Assembly: GCA_947625805.1 (NCBI GenBank)
Contig: CANQPT010000010.1
Location: 1 to 48,151, forward strand
Direction of reading: 5' to 3'
Source of the DNA: an uncultured Clostridia bacterium
GTDB taxonomy: Bacteria > Bacillota > Clostridia > Oscillospirales > CAG-272
Length of the DNA stretch: 48,151 nt
The notes under the pieces are model-generated. The model was not told the origin of the DNA. It made no database searches and saw nothing but the letters and a program-made list of their open reading frames with translations. This document shows, piece by piece, positions 1 to 10,400 of the stretch. Every line of letters starts with the position of its first letter. The first letter of the stretch is position 1. The translations under genes were made by a program, and so were the position numbers.

Positions 1-171
1 GGGATTTGGACATTTTTGCCTATACGTTCAATTTTTACATCGGGTTTGTTACATTATACAACAAAGTGTATAAAAAATCAATACATTATTACAAATCATG
101 CATTCCGGCCAAAAACTTCGATATAGTTAAATTCTTGGTCTTCGCCTGTTTCTCTTTCGTTATGTGTTGTA

Positions 172-239
172 ATTCGGTATACGAACGACCGCCCTCCCTC
201 GCAGGACGGCGGTCATCAACGCGGAAGAGGATACCGAAT
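172..239. other. Two-tier inverted repeat / structured element of unknown function
   Basis: Perfect 9-bp outer arms ATTCGGTAT (172-180) / ATACCGAAT (231-239). Inner arms GACCGCCCTCC (187-197) / GGACGGCGGTC (204-214) with one mismatch. Confidence 0.5.
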
Positions 240-432
240 CGGTGCAGGCGGGCAACAAACAGGGGGACAGCAGGCGACATACGGCCAAAATCGACCGCAA
301 ACATGGAAAAAGGATTTTGACCGCATTTCGTGACGGTATGCTGTCAGAATACGTTGGTTTGCGGGCGTTTTGCACAAAAAAAGAGCGGGACAATTTTACA
401 CGATCGAATTTCGGAAATCTCCGAAAAAGGCA

Positions 433-1107
433 TTACAGGGCATATTTGGTTTGCACCCGCTCCAAGATTTTTTCGATGGGTTTGCCCAGCAGCAACAGGA
501 AAACCACATTGGATACGGCGTAAAGCGCCGTAAACGGGAGAGCCGACGCCAAGGCGGCGAAATAACGGGAGAAATTGAAAAAACCGTCCGCCCAAAGCAC
601 CGTCCACACATCCATGAGAACCGAATAAAGGATGCCGGAGACGGCGCCATATACCGCCAACAGAATCTTGCTGCGCTTCAGGGGACCCGCAAGCAGTCCG
701 GCAATCATCCCCAAAATCCCCCAGCTGAACATCTGAAAGGGCGTCCACGGCCCCTGTCCAAACCAAAAATTGGAGATGACGGCGGAAAGAGAGCCGGTGA
801 GAAATCCGGCTTCGTTTCCAAAGTACATGGCTGTGATCACCACCATGGCGGTCACCGGCTTAAAGCCCGGAATCGGCGTAAAAAGGATCCGCCCCAGCAC
901 CGACAGCGCCGTCATGCAAGCAATCAGAATCAGCCGTTTTGTGCTGACTTTTTTATGCTCAAATTGCAGAAAAACCGGCAGGCAAGAGAGCAGCGCCACG
1001 CAAAGGGAAATCCACGCGTACTGCTTTGCAGGAAACAGGAGGGTGCCGCCAAGCACAACTGCGGGAATCAACAGGCAGAGAACACCGTAGGAAATCCACT
1101 TTTTCAT
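433..1107 (-). CDS. ECF transporter S component (substrate-specific membrane subunit), probable cobalamin/corrinoid (CbrT-like)
   Basis: Polytopic membrane protein with GFKPVTAMVVITAMYFGNEAGFLTGSLSAVISNFWFGQGPWTPFQMFSWGILGMIAGLL, typical of ECF S components. Start overlaps the upstream ATPase gene. Operon is under a cobalamin riboswitch. Confidence 0.8.
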   Translation of the reverse strand: MKKWISYGVLCLLIPAVVLGGTLLFPAKQYAWISLCVALLSCLPVFLQFEHKKVSTKRLILIACMTALSVLGRILFTPIPGFKPVTAMVVITAMYFGNEAGFLTGSLSAVISNFWFGQGPWTPFQMFSWGILGMIAGLLAGPLKRSKILLAVYGAVSGILYSVLMDVWTVLWADGFFNFSRYFAALASALPFTALYAVSNVVFLLLLGKPIEKILERVQTKYAL

Positions 1108-2771
1108 TGACGACCTCTCGCCGCCCGGCAACATTCGATCACCTGCTCGCAGGTGATCGCGTTTTTCCACAATCCTCTGGCCATGCGGTTGGCCGCCGTG
1201 GTGTAAAAGGCATTTTCCGCAAAGAACTTCTGAGACGGGTCGGCACAAAGAATTTCCCCGTCGAACACAAAGGCGCAGCGGTCGGCGATCTCGGCGGCGA
1301 ACTCCACGTCGTGTGTCACCAGAATTACCGTCATTCCGCCTTGCTTGAATTCCCGCAGAATTTCCCGCAGATTTTGTTTGGCAAACGCGTCGATGCCTTT
1401 GGTCGGCTCATCCAGCAAAAGAATTTTCGGCTCGGAGAGCAGAACTTTGGCAAGGGCGCTTTTTTGCTGTTCGCCGCCGCTGAGGTCATAGGGATGCCGG
1501 TCAAGCAAATCGAAAATTCCGAGCCTGTCCGCAACGGCTTGAATTCGTTCTGCGCGTTCTTTTTTTGGAATCTCCATGGTTTCCAGAATTTCCGAAAGAT
1601 CTGCCCGCACCGTGTCTTTTACAAAAACCGTCTGGGGATTTTGGGGCAAAAGGGCAAGGTTGCTGCGGTACAACGCGCCGCCTTTATAGTCCTTGACCGG
1701 TTTTCCGCCAATCAAAACTTTTCCCCGGTAGGCTCTGTCCAGCCCCGCGATTACATGCAGCGCCGTGGTCTTCCCGGCGCCGTTGCCTCCGAGTATGCAG
1801 AAAATTTCGCCCCGGCGGATCTTTACGGACACGCCCCGCAGAACGTCCGGCAAATCCTTTTCATAGCGAAACCATACGTTTTTTAATTGCACCGCCGTCT
1901 CTCCCTCTTGGGGGATTTCCGGCGTCGGGAGCGTTTTGGCGCGGCATGTAAACCGGCGCTCCAAAAAGTCCCGTCCTTCCCGCACCGTCAAAGGACACGA
2001 CTCTCCTGTGTTCAACCCCTGCCAGATGCGTACCGCGCTGGGCAGGGCATGAAGCATGGGGTGACCCGGCCGGAGTTCCGACAGCCGCGGCCCGATTTTA
2101 CGCGGATCATCGTCCAGCAGAATACGTCCCTTTTCCAGTACCAGCACCCGGTTGGCAATGGGAAAGACCTCCTCCAGCCGGTGCTCGGTCAGCAGGATCG
2201 TCAGTCCCAGTTCCCGGTTGATTTTTTGCAGCGTGGCGATAAAATCGGCGGCGGCAATCGGGTCAAGCTGACTGGTGGGTTCATCTAAAATCAGCAAATT
2301 CGGCTGCATCACCATCACCGACGCCAAATTCAAAAGCTGCTTTTGCCCGCCGGAAAGCGCGTCCGTCCTTTGGCGAAACCAGTCCTGAATTCCGAAGAAG
2401 CTCGCCATTTCTCCCACCCGGCGTCGGATCACCTCGGTAGGGATACCCATATTTTCCAGTCCAAACGCCAGCTCATGCCAAACCTTGTCGGTGACGATCT
2501 GGCTTTCCGGGTTTTGCTGCACAAAGCCGATCACCCCGGCATCGGTCAGCGCGTCCTGCGGCGCGCCCTCAACCAAAATTTGGCCGCTTTTTTCTCCGGC
2601 GGGAGCAAGTTCCTTTTTCAGCAGCCGCAAAAGGGTGGTTTTTCCGCAGCCGGAAGGCCCGCACAGCAGGATAAATTCGCCGCTTTGCACCGAAAAGCAG
2701 ACTTCCTCCAGCGCATTCTGCTCCGCTTTCGGATAGCGAAAACTTAAATTTTCGACCTGTAATAGTTCCAT
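1104..2771 (-). CDS. ECF transporter ATPase with two fused ABC domains (A1-A2)
   Basis: Two Walker A motifs (GPSGCGKTT, GGNGAGKTT), two signature motifs (LSGGQ, LSGGEQQ) and two Walker B motifs (LLILDEPT, ILLLDEPT). Confidence 0.93.
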   Translation of the reverse strand: MELLQVENLSFRYPKAEQNALEEVCFSVQSGEFILLCGPSGCGKTTLLRLLKKELAPAGEKSGQILVEGAPQDALTDAGVIGFVQQNPESQIVTDKVWHELAFGLENMGIPTEVIRRRVGEMASFFGIQDWFRQRTDALSGGQKQLLNLASVMVMQPNLLILDEPTSQLDPIAAADFIATLQKINRELGLTILLTEHRLEEVFPIANRVLVLEKGRILLDDDPRKIGPRLSELRPGHPMLHALPSAVRIWQGLNTGESCPLTVREGRDFLERRFTCRAKTLPTPEIPQEGETAVQLKNVWFRYEKDLPDVLRGVSVKIRRGEIFCILGGNGAGKTTALHVIAGLDRAYRGKVLIGGKPVKDYKGGALYRSNLALLPQNPQTVFVKDTVRADLSEILETMEIPKKERAERIQAVADRLGIFDLLDRHPYDLSGGEQQKSALAKVLLSEPKILLLDEPTKGIDAFAKQNLREILREFKQGGMTVILVTHDVEFAAEIADRCAFVFDGEILCADPSQKFFAENAFYTTAANRMARGLWKNAITCEQVIECCRAARGRQ

Positions 2772-3625
2772 ACAAGCGCCTCCTTCACTTCCAAAATAAA
2801 CGGCAAAAGCGACAGCAGGCCGAACGCCGTATATACGGCCAGTGCGGCGGGCGTTGTCTCGATTTTGTCCACTCGGGGATAATAGGTAAACTTCGTAATC
2901 CCCGCCACAGCCCCGGCCAGCGACACGGCGAGCAGCAGGACACAGACGCCCAGCAGAGCGCCGTCCGCGCTACGGAACCGAAACAGGGAAATATTCGTCC
3001 GGCCCTTTTTCCCGTACCCGCGGGCCTTCATGGACGCCGAAGTTTCCATCGCGTTTTCTAAGGACCATGAGACCATGGCGGCAAAGACCCGCATTCGGTT
3101 TTTTACCCGGTCGGTTATACTTTTCCCGGCATACAGTCCCATTGCTTTCTGCGCCCGGCTGACCCGCCGCGCCTGACGCAGATAAGCGGGTATGAACCGG
3201 AGCGCCATGGAAAGCACCAGCGACAATTTCGGGATCGCTTTCCCGAACAGATAGAGAAATTTGTCGCTGGTCATAATTTCGCTGTACGCCTTACACCACA
3301 GCAAAACGCCGATCACCATGACGGCCAGAGCAAAGCCGTATAAAAACGCCTCTAACGTCACCGGATTACCGTTCAAAAAGAACAGAGGGGTCACGCCGTT
3401 GTGGGAAAACAGGGGATTGGTAACGGCAACCATCAGGAAAAGCGGCAGATAAAAGCCGATATCGCGCAGCGCCGTCCCACGTCGCCCCAGCGTCGCGCAA
3501 AACAAAACGCCGCCCAGCAACGCTTCCGCCTGTAAAACGGGATGGGAAAGAAACATGGATATCAGCAGCACCGACAAAAAATACAGCATACTCACCGCAG
3601 GGTGAACCCGTGCAAACGCTTTCAT
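2744..3625 (-). CDS. ecfT: ECF transporter T component (transmembrane coupling protein)
   Basis: CbiQ/EcfT-like: 'SLVLSMALRFIPAYLRQARRVSRAQKAMGL' and 'METSASMKARGYGKKGRT' coupling-helix motif. Adjacent to the double ATPase. Start chosen at MKAFARVHPAVSML. Confidence 0.88.
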   Translation of the reverse strand: MKAFARVHPAVSMLYFLSVLLISMFLSHPVLQAEALLGGVLFCATLGRRGTALRDIGFYLPLFLMVAVTNPLFSHNGVTPLFFLNGNPVTLEAFLYGFALAVMVIGVLLWCKAYSEIMTSDKFLYLFGKAIPKLSLVLSMALRFIPAYLRQARRVSRAQKAMGLYAGKSITDRVKNRMRVFAAMVSWSLENAMETSASMKARGYGKKGRTNISLFRFRSADGALLGVCVLLLAVSLAGAVAGITKFTYYPRVDKIETTPAALAVYTAFGLLSLLPFILEVKEALVWNYYRSKI

Positions 3626-4173
3626 TGCTTTCCTCCCATCCATTCCGCGCCCACGTCCTGGCCGAGGTCGCAGGTGTAGACCCATTCGATGTTTTGTCCG
3701 TCATGCAGCTCATACCGGGAACAGCCGTAATGCGGAAACACGCCGTCCACCCGGTACATCCACCCGGAAAGCGGGCCGCAGGAGAACTCATAAAGATAGT
3801 GAATACCCTGAATATATACGCTGCCGAACGGACTTTCCTCCGCGCCTTGAAATTCCAGTTGAATTTTGTTGTATCGTACCGCACGGTCGAGAATGTCAAA
3901 CACGGTGTCGCCCTCCCGGAGGACGTATTTCGCGGGCGGCAGAATCACACCGTCCGGCGGAACAAATTCCTCCGACCGGAGGGCAGGGTCGAGATCATCG
4001 TAATTCTGCAGGATCGTATCGCAGCGGATAGAGAGCGTCACGGTTTCGCTCTCCGGCGTAATATCATCAATATGGGTCAGATAATATTCGTCTACCGACT
4101 GAATGTGTGTGCCGTTTACCAGCACGGCTGCAATCAGCAGAATCCCGAAAACCGCCAGAATATCTTTTTTCAC
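3622..4173 (-). CDS. DUF4430 (transcobalamin C-terminal-like) domain protein, membrane-anchored or secreted
   Basis: GTG start with N-terminal hydrophobic segment (KKDILAVFGILLIAAVL). DUF4430 hallmark 'GPLSGWMYRVDGVFPHYGCSRYELHDGQNIEWVYTCDLGQDVG'. Confidence 0.82.
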   Translation of the reverse strand: MKKDILAVFGILLIAAVLVNGTHIQSVDEYYLTHIDDITPESETVTLSIRCDTILQNYDDLDPALRSEEFVPPDGVILPPAKYVLREGDTVFDILDRAVRYNKIQLEFQGAEESPFGSVYIQGIHYLYEFSCGPLSGWMYRVDGVFPHYGCSRYELHDGQNIEWVYTCDLGQDVGAEWMGGKQ

Positions 4174-4190
4174 GGCACACCGTCCTTTCG

Positions 4191-5831
4191 TTATTCCTCG
4201 TCGTCCTCCGCAAACTGTGCGGCCAGTTCCTCCATTTCTTTTGCCTTGCGCCGTCTCTTCTTGCGAATCCGGCAAACCAGAAAGACGGTAAGCAAAACGG
4301 CGACGGTCCCCAGAACGATTCCGATCACAATGGCTCGCAGCAGATTGTCGACCTGCGTTTTGGTCTTGACCACGTCATCCCAGTGCTCGATTTTCGTGCG
4401 GTCGTAAACGCTTAAAGCATTATATCGATCCACAATGAAATCGACCGTCTTTTTATCGGAAGGGGAAATCTTTTCAAAGGGATAGAGCTTTCCCCGTATC
4501 TGTGCATTGAGATCGTCGATTTCTGCATGGATCGCCGCGATCTGCTCCTTTGCCGCCGCCAGCTTTTGCCGGTAAGCCTCTTTTTCCGCAAAATCCGGCG
4601 ACTGCTCCAGCTTATCGAGCAGTGTCATGACGGTCACATACTGCTCCGTTGTGAGATTTTGGGGGAGGGCATCGACCGTCTGTTTATCTTTGTCGGAGAA
4701 AGAAACCGCTTCACCGGAGCCTTCGTCTTTTTCCGGGCGGAAATCGTATAACGTGCGCATTCCGTTTTGCTGCCGCCAGAGCGCCGCCATCGCCAATAGT
4801 GTCTGCTCGCTCGCCATGGTGTTGGACCGGTCGGGTAAAGAAGTGGGATTGTTCGGGTTGTAGTCATAGGAGTGGACAAAGCCGCCGTCCGGCTGACGGT
4901 AACGGAGCACGCCGGAGAGCAGGGTGTTTCCGTCCTTGATGAACCGCTCGTCCCCCAGCGGATCGATTCCGAGACAGCACAGGGCGATGATCACCTGATC
5001 CGTACTCTCCACATTTTGCGTGCCCCAGCTTTTGAAATCGCCGGTGGGAAGCTGCATGGCGGAAAGGCAGGCAAGGGCCTCGTCCACGGATGTGCGCACT
5101 GTTGCCTTGACTTCCGTGTTCCCCTGCTTTCGCTGATACCGGTATTCGGTTTCGTCCGCATAGTAAGGCGCCAGAGCCTGCACCGCCATCGCCGTCAGAT
5201 CCGGGTCGGAAACACTGCCGTCCAGCGCCCAGCCGCCGTCAGACAACTGACGGGACAGGATCTCTGTAAGGATATCCTCCCGTGTGTAGAAAGCGTCTGC
5301 GGGGACTTCATAGCGCATCGTGTCGAGGGCTATCAGCCCCCAGATCCAGCCGTTGATGCCCTGCCGCCCGAGAGGGGTCGTTTTTCCCCGGTTATAGGTT
5401 CCGTCTGCAATTAGATTGATGGGCTGCCCGTTTTCATCGGTACCGAAGGCGGTAGGGTCGCCGCCGGACGCCAGAATCGCCAGCGTCATGCGGTGCCATT
5501 CGGTGGCTTTCGCGGCGCTGAGCTTGCCGAGCTGCCGGTAACGCTCTTGGATACGGTCCCGCAGTACGGCAAGATACCCCGCGTAATTGTCGGTTTTTCC
5601 AAGACGGGATAGCCCGACCGGATACCAGTCGCCCGCCGTGGAACCGGCAAGCTCCAAATAGGCAACGCTTAGCAAATTGCCGTCGGAGGAACCCACGTCG
5701 GATTTCTTCCAGTCGATGATTCCCTGTGCAATCGACAGCGGGTCAGGCTCGTTTTCAGCAGCTGAAACGGGGGATGCCAAGCCGAAAAGCAGGACAAGGC
5801 AGATAAGACCTGCCGTCAGACGTCTCACCAT
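4191..5831 (-). CDS. Secreted, membrane-anchored alpha/alpha-barrel protein (prenyltransferase/squalene oxidase repeat-like; transcobalamin alpha-domain-like)
   Basis: Signal peptide MVRRLTAGLICLVLLFGLASPVSAAE. Repeats such as QGINGWIWGLIALDTM, LSDGGWALDG and DLTAMAVQALAPYY. C-terminal TM helix plus basic tail (IVIGIVLGTVAVLLTVFLVCRIRKKRRRK). Confidence 0.78.
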   Translation of the reverse strand: MVRRLTAGLICLVLLFGLASPVSAAENEPDPLSIAQGIIDWKKSDVGSSDGNLLSVAYLELAGSTAGDWYPVGLSRLGKTDNYAGYLAVLRDRIQERYRQLGKLSAAKATEWHRMTLAILASGGDPTAFGTDENGQPINLIADGTYNRGKTTPLGRQGINGWIWGLIALDTMRYEVPADAFYTREDILTEILSRQLSDGGWALDGSVSDPDLTAMAVQALAPYYADETEYRYQRKQGNTEVKATVRTSVDEALACLSAMQLPTGDFKSWGTQNVESTDQVIIALCCLGIDPLGDERFIKDGNTLLSGVLRYRQPDGGFVHSYDYNPNNPTSLPDRSNTMASEQTLLAMAALWRQQNGMRTLYDFRPEKDEGSGEAVSFSDKDKQTVDALPQNLTTEQYVTVMTLLDKLEQSPDFAEKEAYRQKLAAAKEQIAAIHAEIDDLNAQIRGKLYPFEKISPSDKKTVDFIVDRYNALSVYDRTKIEHWDDVVKTKTQVDNLLRAIVIGIVLGTVAVLLTVFLVCRIRKKRRRKAKEMEELAAQFAEDDEE

Positions 5832-5837
5832 GGCTTT

Positions 5838-7388
5838 CTACACCTTGTTCTCCGTGTTTCGGGAGGCCATTTTCCTGCGATAGAGGCGTACCCCGAAAAG
5901 AACGGCAAAGCCGGCGGCCAAAACGGCAAGAACGATCCCGATTATGGATGCCGGATGAGGTTTTCCCGCAAAATCGGCGTCCTGCTTTGACTGCTCTGAT
6001 TTTTCGGCAGTGTCGGAGCCGTTCGGCGCACTTTCCATTCCGGGAGCGTTCGTTTCATCCGACGAATTGTCGGACGCATCGTTCTCTTTCGGGTTTCCCG
6101 ATGCCGCCGCATCGGTTGTTTCATTCGATGGGGCGCTTGGATTTGACGGGACTGTCAACGCGGTAGACTCGCTGGGGTCGGTAGGTTTGCTCGGATCGGT
6201 AGACTCGCTGGGGTCGGTAGGTTCGCTCGGCTCGGTAGGCTCGGGGAGACTGTCCGGATTTTGCAGCGCATTTTCAAGCGTCTGCACCGCCCTGTCAACC
6301 GTGCTTTGCGAAGCGTTCAGCGTTGCCGCCGCGGAAAGCGCCGCCGAATAAGCGCTTTTGACGTTGTTTCTTGTCATCAGACCGGAAGAGAGCGACTTTG
6401 CCATCGTCCTTGTCAGAGCATCTTTATCGGCGACGGCGTAGTACCCTGATTGCGGCTGATTTTCCACACCCGGGATCTGTCCGCCCAAAGCGCTCATACC
6501 GCCGATGTCGGCGCCGTATCCCAACGTAAACTGCACCCGGACAACGTCGCCGTCGGAAAGATACAGATCGGAAAAACCGACGTTGGGGAAATTGTTGTTG
6601 ACGCAGTACATCCAGCCGGAACCGTTGGAGATTACAAATTCCCCAAGATAACCCGTCTGGTTCTTTTGGTAATCGGCCGGATCGTAAAAGTCCATGTCGG
6701 ACTTGAGTGGAGATTGCAAGTACCCGGGAATGGAGGGACTAAGTCCCAGCTTTTTCGGATTTGTCGCCGTGCCGCTTTTTTTATAGCCGTTAAAACTCTC
6801 CGCCGAAGCAGTTCCGTCCGCAATATAGGCAAGATAAAACCCTTGCTCTACCGAACCGCTGTAATAGCCGACAAATCCGTTTTCATGCAGCAGTCGCACA
6901 AGCGCTGCGGCGGCCGATTCTCCGGCACGGATGGGAAATGACACCGGATGCACCAGATACCCGCAGCCGAGCGTAAAGACCTCCACGCTCCAGACAGCGT
7001 GGCCGATGACCTCGCCCTTTGCCGCAGGCTGATAGGTAATATGATAGGTCAGTTGTTTTTTCTTTCCGCCGTCCGACGAGGCGCTGACAACTACCGTATT
7101 TTCTCCCGATTTGGAAAACGCAAGCGTATAGCTCGTTTTGTCGCTGTCGTCCCATGTGGGTTCAACCCGTCCGCCGTTCAGGATGACGGTAGAGGCGATC
7201 TTTTTCCCCGCCCCGTTTCTTGCCCACACATCGAAGGTCAATCGGTCGTTTCGCACCGTTATCCCGTTGCACAGCGTTGTTGTAAGCGTCGGCCCTGCGG
7301 CATTTGCTTTTGGTCCTGTCATCGGGATCAGAAAAGCCGCAAGTAGTATCATGCATACGATTAACGTCAGAATTTTTCTTTTCTTCAC
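5838..7388 (-). CDS. Surface-anchored DUF4430 (transcobalamin C-terminal-like) protein with Ser/Pro/Glu/Asp/Thr-rich stalk
   Basis: GTG start and signal peptide (KKRKILTLIVCMILLAAFLIPMTGPKANAA). DUF4430 hallmark 'GYLGEFVISNGSGWMYCVNNNFPNVGFSDLYLSDGDVVRVQFTLGYGADIGG'. PTEPSEPTDPSESTDPSKP stalk and C-terminal TM segment. Confidence 0.8.
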   Translation of the reverse strand: MKKRKILTLIVCMILLAAFLIPMTGPKANAAGPTLTTTLCNGITVRNDRLTFDVWARNGAGKKIASTVILNGGRVEPTWDDSDKTSYTLAFSKSGENTVVVSASSDGGKKKQLTYHITYQPAAKGEVIGHAVWSVEVFTLGCGYLVHPVSFPIRAGESAAAALVRLLHENGFVGYYSGSVEQGFYLAYIADGTASAESFNGYKKSGTATNPKKLGLSPSIPGYLQSPLKSDMDFYDPADYQKNQTGYLGEFVISNGSGWMYCVNNNFPNVGFSDLYLSDGDVVRVQFTLGYGADIGGMSALGGQIPGVENQPQSGYYAVADKDALTRTMAKSLSSGLMTRNNVKSAYSAALSAAATLNASQSTVDRAVQTLENALQNPDSLPEPTEPSEPTDPSESTDPSKPTDPSESTALTVPSNPSAPSNETTDAAASGNPKENDASDNSSDETNAPGMESAPNGSDTAEKSEQSKQDADFAGKPHPASIIGIVLAVLAAGFAVLFGVRLYRRKMASRNTENKV

Positions 7389-7451
7389 GGTTTTATCTCT
7401 CCTATGGGAAAGGGGGAATACGGCGATTTGCCGCATTTCCCAAAAGGAAAA

Positions 7452-10400
7452 TCAACGCTTTTTCTGCCTCTTTCCGGACACGCTTAAAACAATAACCGCA
7501 AGGCCGCTGACCAGCATCAAGAAAAGATAGACCGACAAATGGGTCGTATCCCCCGTTTGCGGAGACGGGCTGTCGCCGGAAAGATTGCCGGATTCGGACG
7601 GGTCTGACGGGTCGCTCAGGTCAGAAGGTTTACTTGGGTCGCTCGGATTGCTTGGATCCGTAGGTTTGCTTGGGTCGATCGGATCCGTAGGCTTGCTCGG
7701 TTCACTCGGATTTGACGGATCGTCGGGATCCGACGGTTCCGCAGCATCCTTCAAAGCCTGCAATTTTTCCTCCGCCTCGGTCAGCGTTTGGTAATTGGTC
7801 ACCAGCGCCCGGAGCGTTTGGTCGTCCAGCGTGTCATACGCTTCTCTTGCCGCCCGAATGGCGTCCTCCCGATCAATCGTAACTTCACCGATGGCGTCAA
7901 TCAGGGAAATCACTTCGTCCACAGCGTCCGCCTCTTCGGTGAATTGCCAAAGCAGGAGGGGATATCCGCCGTTCACCAGCTCATACCGATCGGCCTTAAA
8001 GGCGTCTCCAAGCGCGGCAAGCAGCGTGCCGTCTTTCATCTGGGCCTCGGTCAGTGCAATCGCTGTATCTTGGATTCCGGTCTCTTGATTGATACCGCCC
8101 TCGTCGCAGGATCCGGCAAGATAGTAACAATTCTCAACCGTATTCTTTGTTCTTGTCGAATCGCCGACAACCGCGCCCGCTCTGCCGCTCATATTTGGAT
8201 TGGAAGTGGTTGCCTTGACACTTCCCGCGTTGTAGCACCGCGCGACGGTGTGCGGCCCGTCCTGCATAGCGCCGACAATGCCGCTCACGCTGTAGCCGCC
8301 AATGATATCGCCAAGGTTGCAGCAGTCTTCTATCGTGACGAGATGCCCTGTGTCGAGGTGACCCACGATGCCGCCTAGGTGCGTGGAGCTTTCCGGCCCG
8401 GTGACACATCCGCGGTTCAAGCAACCGGAAACGACGCTTTCGCCGCCGCGCACCGTGCCGATCACACCGCCGCTGTAGCCGCCGCAGGTTATGTCCGCGC
8501 CGTTCCAGCAGTGAATCACGTCCGCGCCGTTGCTCCAACCCAGAATGCCGCCGAAGAAACTGCTGTAACCGGCATCTCTTCCGATCTCGCCGCTCGCCAC
8601 GCCGACGTTCTGGATCACGGCGCTGTCCGCCGCATAGCCGAACAGACCGCCAAGCGAGGAGTAGAGGTTATCAATACAGAAGCCCTGCCCGTCGAACGTA
8701 CCCGCAAAAGCGAGCTTTTCCGACTGACCGATGGGCGTCCAAAGAACGTCGCTCAAATCCAGATTCGCGGTCAGCGCGACGGTTTGGTTTGCAAAATTCT
8801 TTCCTTTGTTGACCTGCGCGGCAAAGGCCGTCAGTTCTTCTTCCGTGCCGATGAGATAGGGGTCTTCCGCCGTGCCGGAACCCTTCCACGGCAGTTTTTC
8901 CTCTACGGTGATCGGAACGGTGGTCTTCAGAACGCCATAGACGATCGTGATTTCCTTGTCGTCCAGCGTCAGCGCGGAGGAGGGCGCGCACCGATAGCCG
9001 CTCACGGTTTGCTCTGTTCCGTCGCTGAACGCGGCCGTCACCTCCATGCCGGCGGGATCAAACAGATCGCCCTCAAAGTACTTCTGCTGATTCGGCTGTT
9101 TTGTCACCTTGATGCACACCGCGTAGGGGTCGTTTGTATCCAGCTTATTCGCTCCGCCGATCAGATCCAGCGCGGCAGCAAGAGAAGAATAATTGTTTAC
9201 ATATCTCCGCTCGCCGGCAGGTACGGTCCCCAATACCTCCAAAGCTTCTTTGATTTTTGCTTTATAATCGGGGTCGGACGGGTCGGGAAGACCGGCAATC
9301 GCCGCCACGGCCTTGTCAATCGCCGCCCGCTCTTCCTCGGTAAAATTGCCGCGCATATCGTAAAGCGCGCGCATTCCGTTTTCCAGCCGCCAATAGGAGA
9401 TCAGCGCATAGGTCGCCTGATCGTTGGCCATGTAATTCCAACCTGTGCCGAGGGTGTGGCAGAAGCCGCCGTCTTGCAGGCGGAACTGCTTGATCCCGTC
9501 CAGCAGGGTCTTTCCGCCCGAGGTGACAAAACGGGCGTCGGCCCCCGGGTCGATCCCAAGGCTGCACAGCGCAGCCAAAACCTGTGAAATTCCCTCGACG
9601 TTTTTACTGCCCCAAGAGGAGAAACCGCCGCTTGGATCCATACGTGAGGAGAGCACGTCCAGCGCCTCATCGACACATTGCCGCACCGTCACGCTGCGCT
9701 GTTCTTTGCTGCCGGTATTCGTATAAGTGTAGACCGTGCTGTCGTTATAATAGGGTGCAAGGGCTTGAATGGCCATGGCGGTAATGTCGATATCCGATCT
9801 CGTTCCATAGGCGCCGCTCAGCACCCAACCGCCGTAAGTGTTGCCGCCGACGCCGTCGGAAAGCTGCAATTTCAAAATCTCCGTTATGAAGTCTTCCCGG
9901 GAATACTGTGCCGTTTTCGGAACGGTAAACATTTCGGTATCCATGGAAATCAGACCGAAGATCCATCCGTTGATCCCCTGCTTTGCGGGGCCGCCGTTTA
10001 ACACGCAGTTATAGCTTCCGTCGGCGATCAGGTCGATGGATTTCCCGTTGTAAGTGCCAAAATGCGTGGGGTCGCCGCTGAGGGCCTTAATTGCCAGAAC
10101 CGCCCGATGCCATTCGGTGGCTTTGGCGGAATGGAGGATCCCGTTCTGCTCGACATAGGTTTTCTCAATATATGCCTGCATGGCGGCAAGATAATCGGCA
10201 TATCCGTTTCCGTCGTCAATCAAATGCCGGTACTTGCCATGCACGTCATAGTATCCGAACCGCCCCATGGCCAGCGCCATCCAGTCGGTTTCCGTGGAAC
10301 TTGCGCCGCTTAAAAACGTATCGTTGCCAAGGAGCGTACCGGAGTCGACTCCGTTATGGGCTTTGGCGCTGTTTATTGCCCCGCGAATTAGATCGGCAAG

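Noticed and set aside
6-393. Short overlapping ORFs at the window start (6-320 +, 89-304 -, 160-393 -)
   Set aside because: No recognisable motifs, mutually overlapping on both strands, and overlapping a strong inverted repeat. Not supported as genes.
4191-5831. Terpene/squalene cyclase or prenyltransferase enzyme
   Set aside because: The alpha-barrel repeats fit that annotation. However, the protein is exported and membrane-anchored, sits with DUF4430 and ECF genes under a cobalamin riboswitch, and shows no isoprenoid gene neighbourhood.
6100-6250. Short repeated GGTCGGTAGG/CTCGGATCGG-type units
   Set aside because: They encode the Pro/Ser/Thr/Glu/Asp-rich stalk of the surface protein on the minus strand; no CRISPR-like spacers.
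7585-7745. Tandem-like repeat block (possible CRISPR or minisatellite)
   Set aside because: Low-complexity codons for a DPSNPSDPSKP stalk inside an intact reading frame; not an array.
8379-9587. 402-aa antisense ORF opposite the large surface protein (and other long antisense ORFs such as 21642-22904 -, 26214-27407 -, 27827-29113 +)
   Set aside because: Low-complexity Arg/His-rich translations opposite well-supported genes; expected in GC-rich coding DNA.
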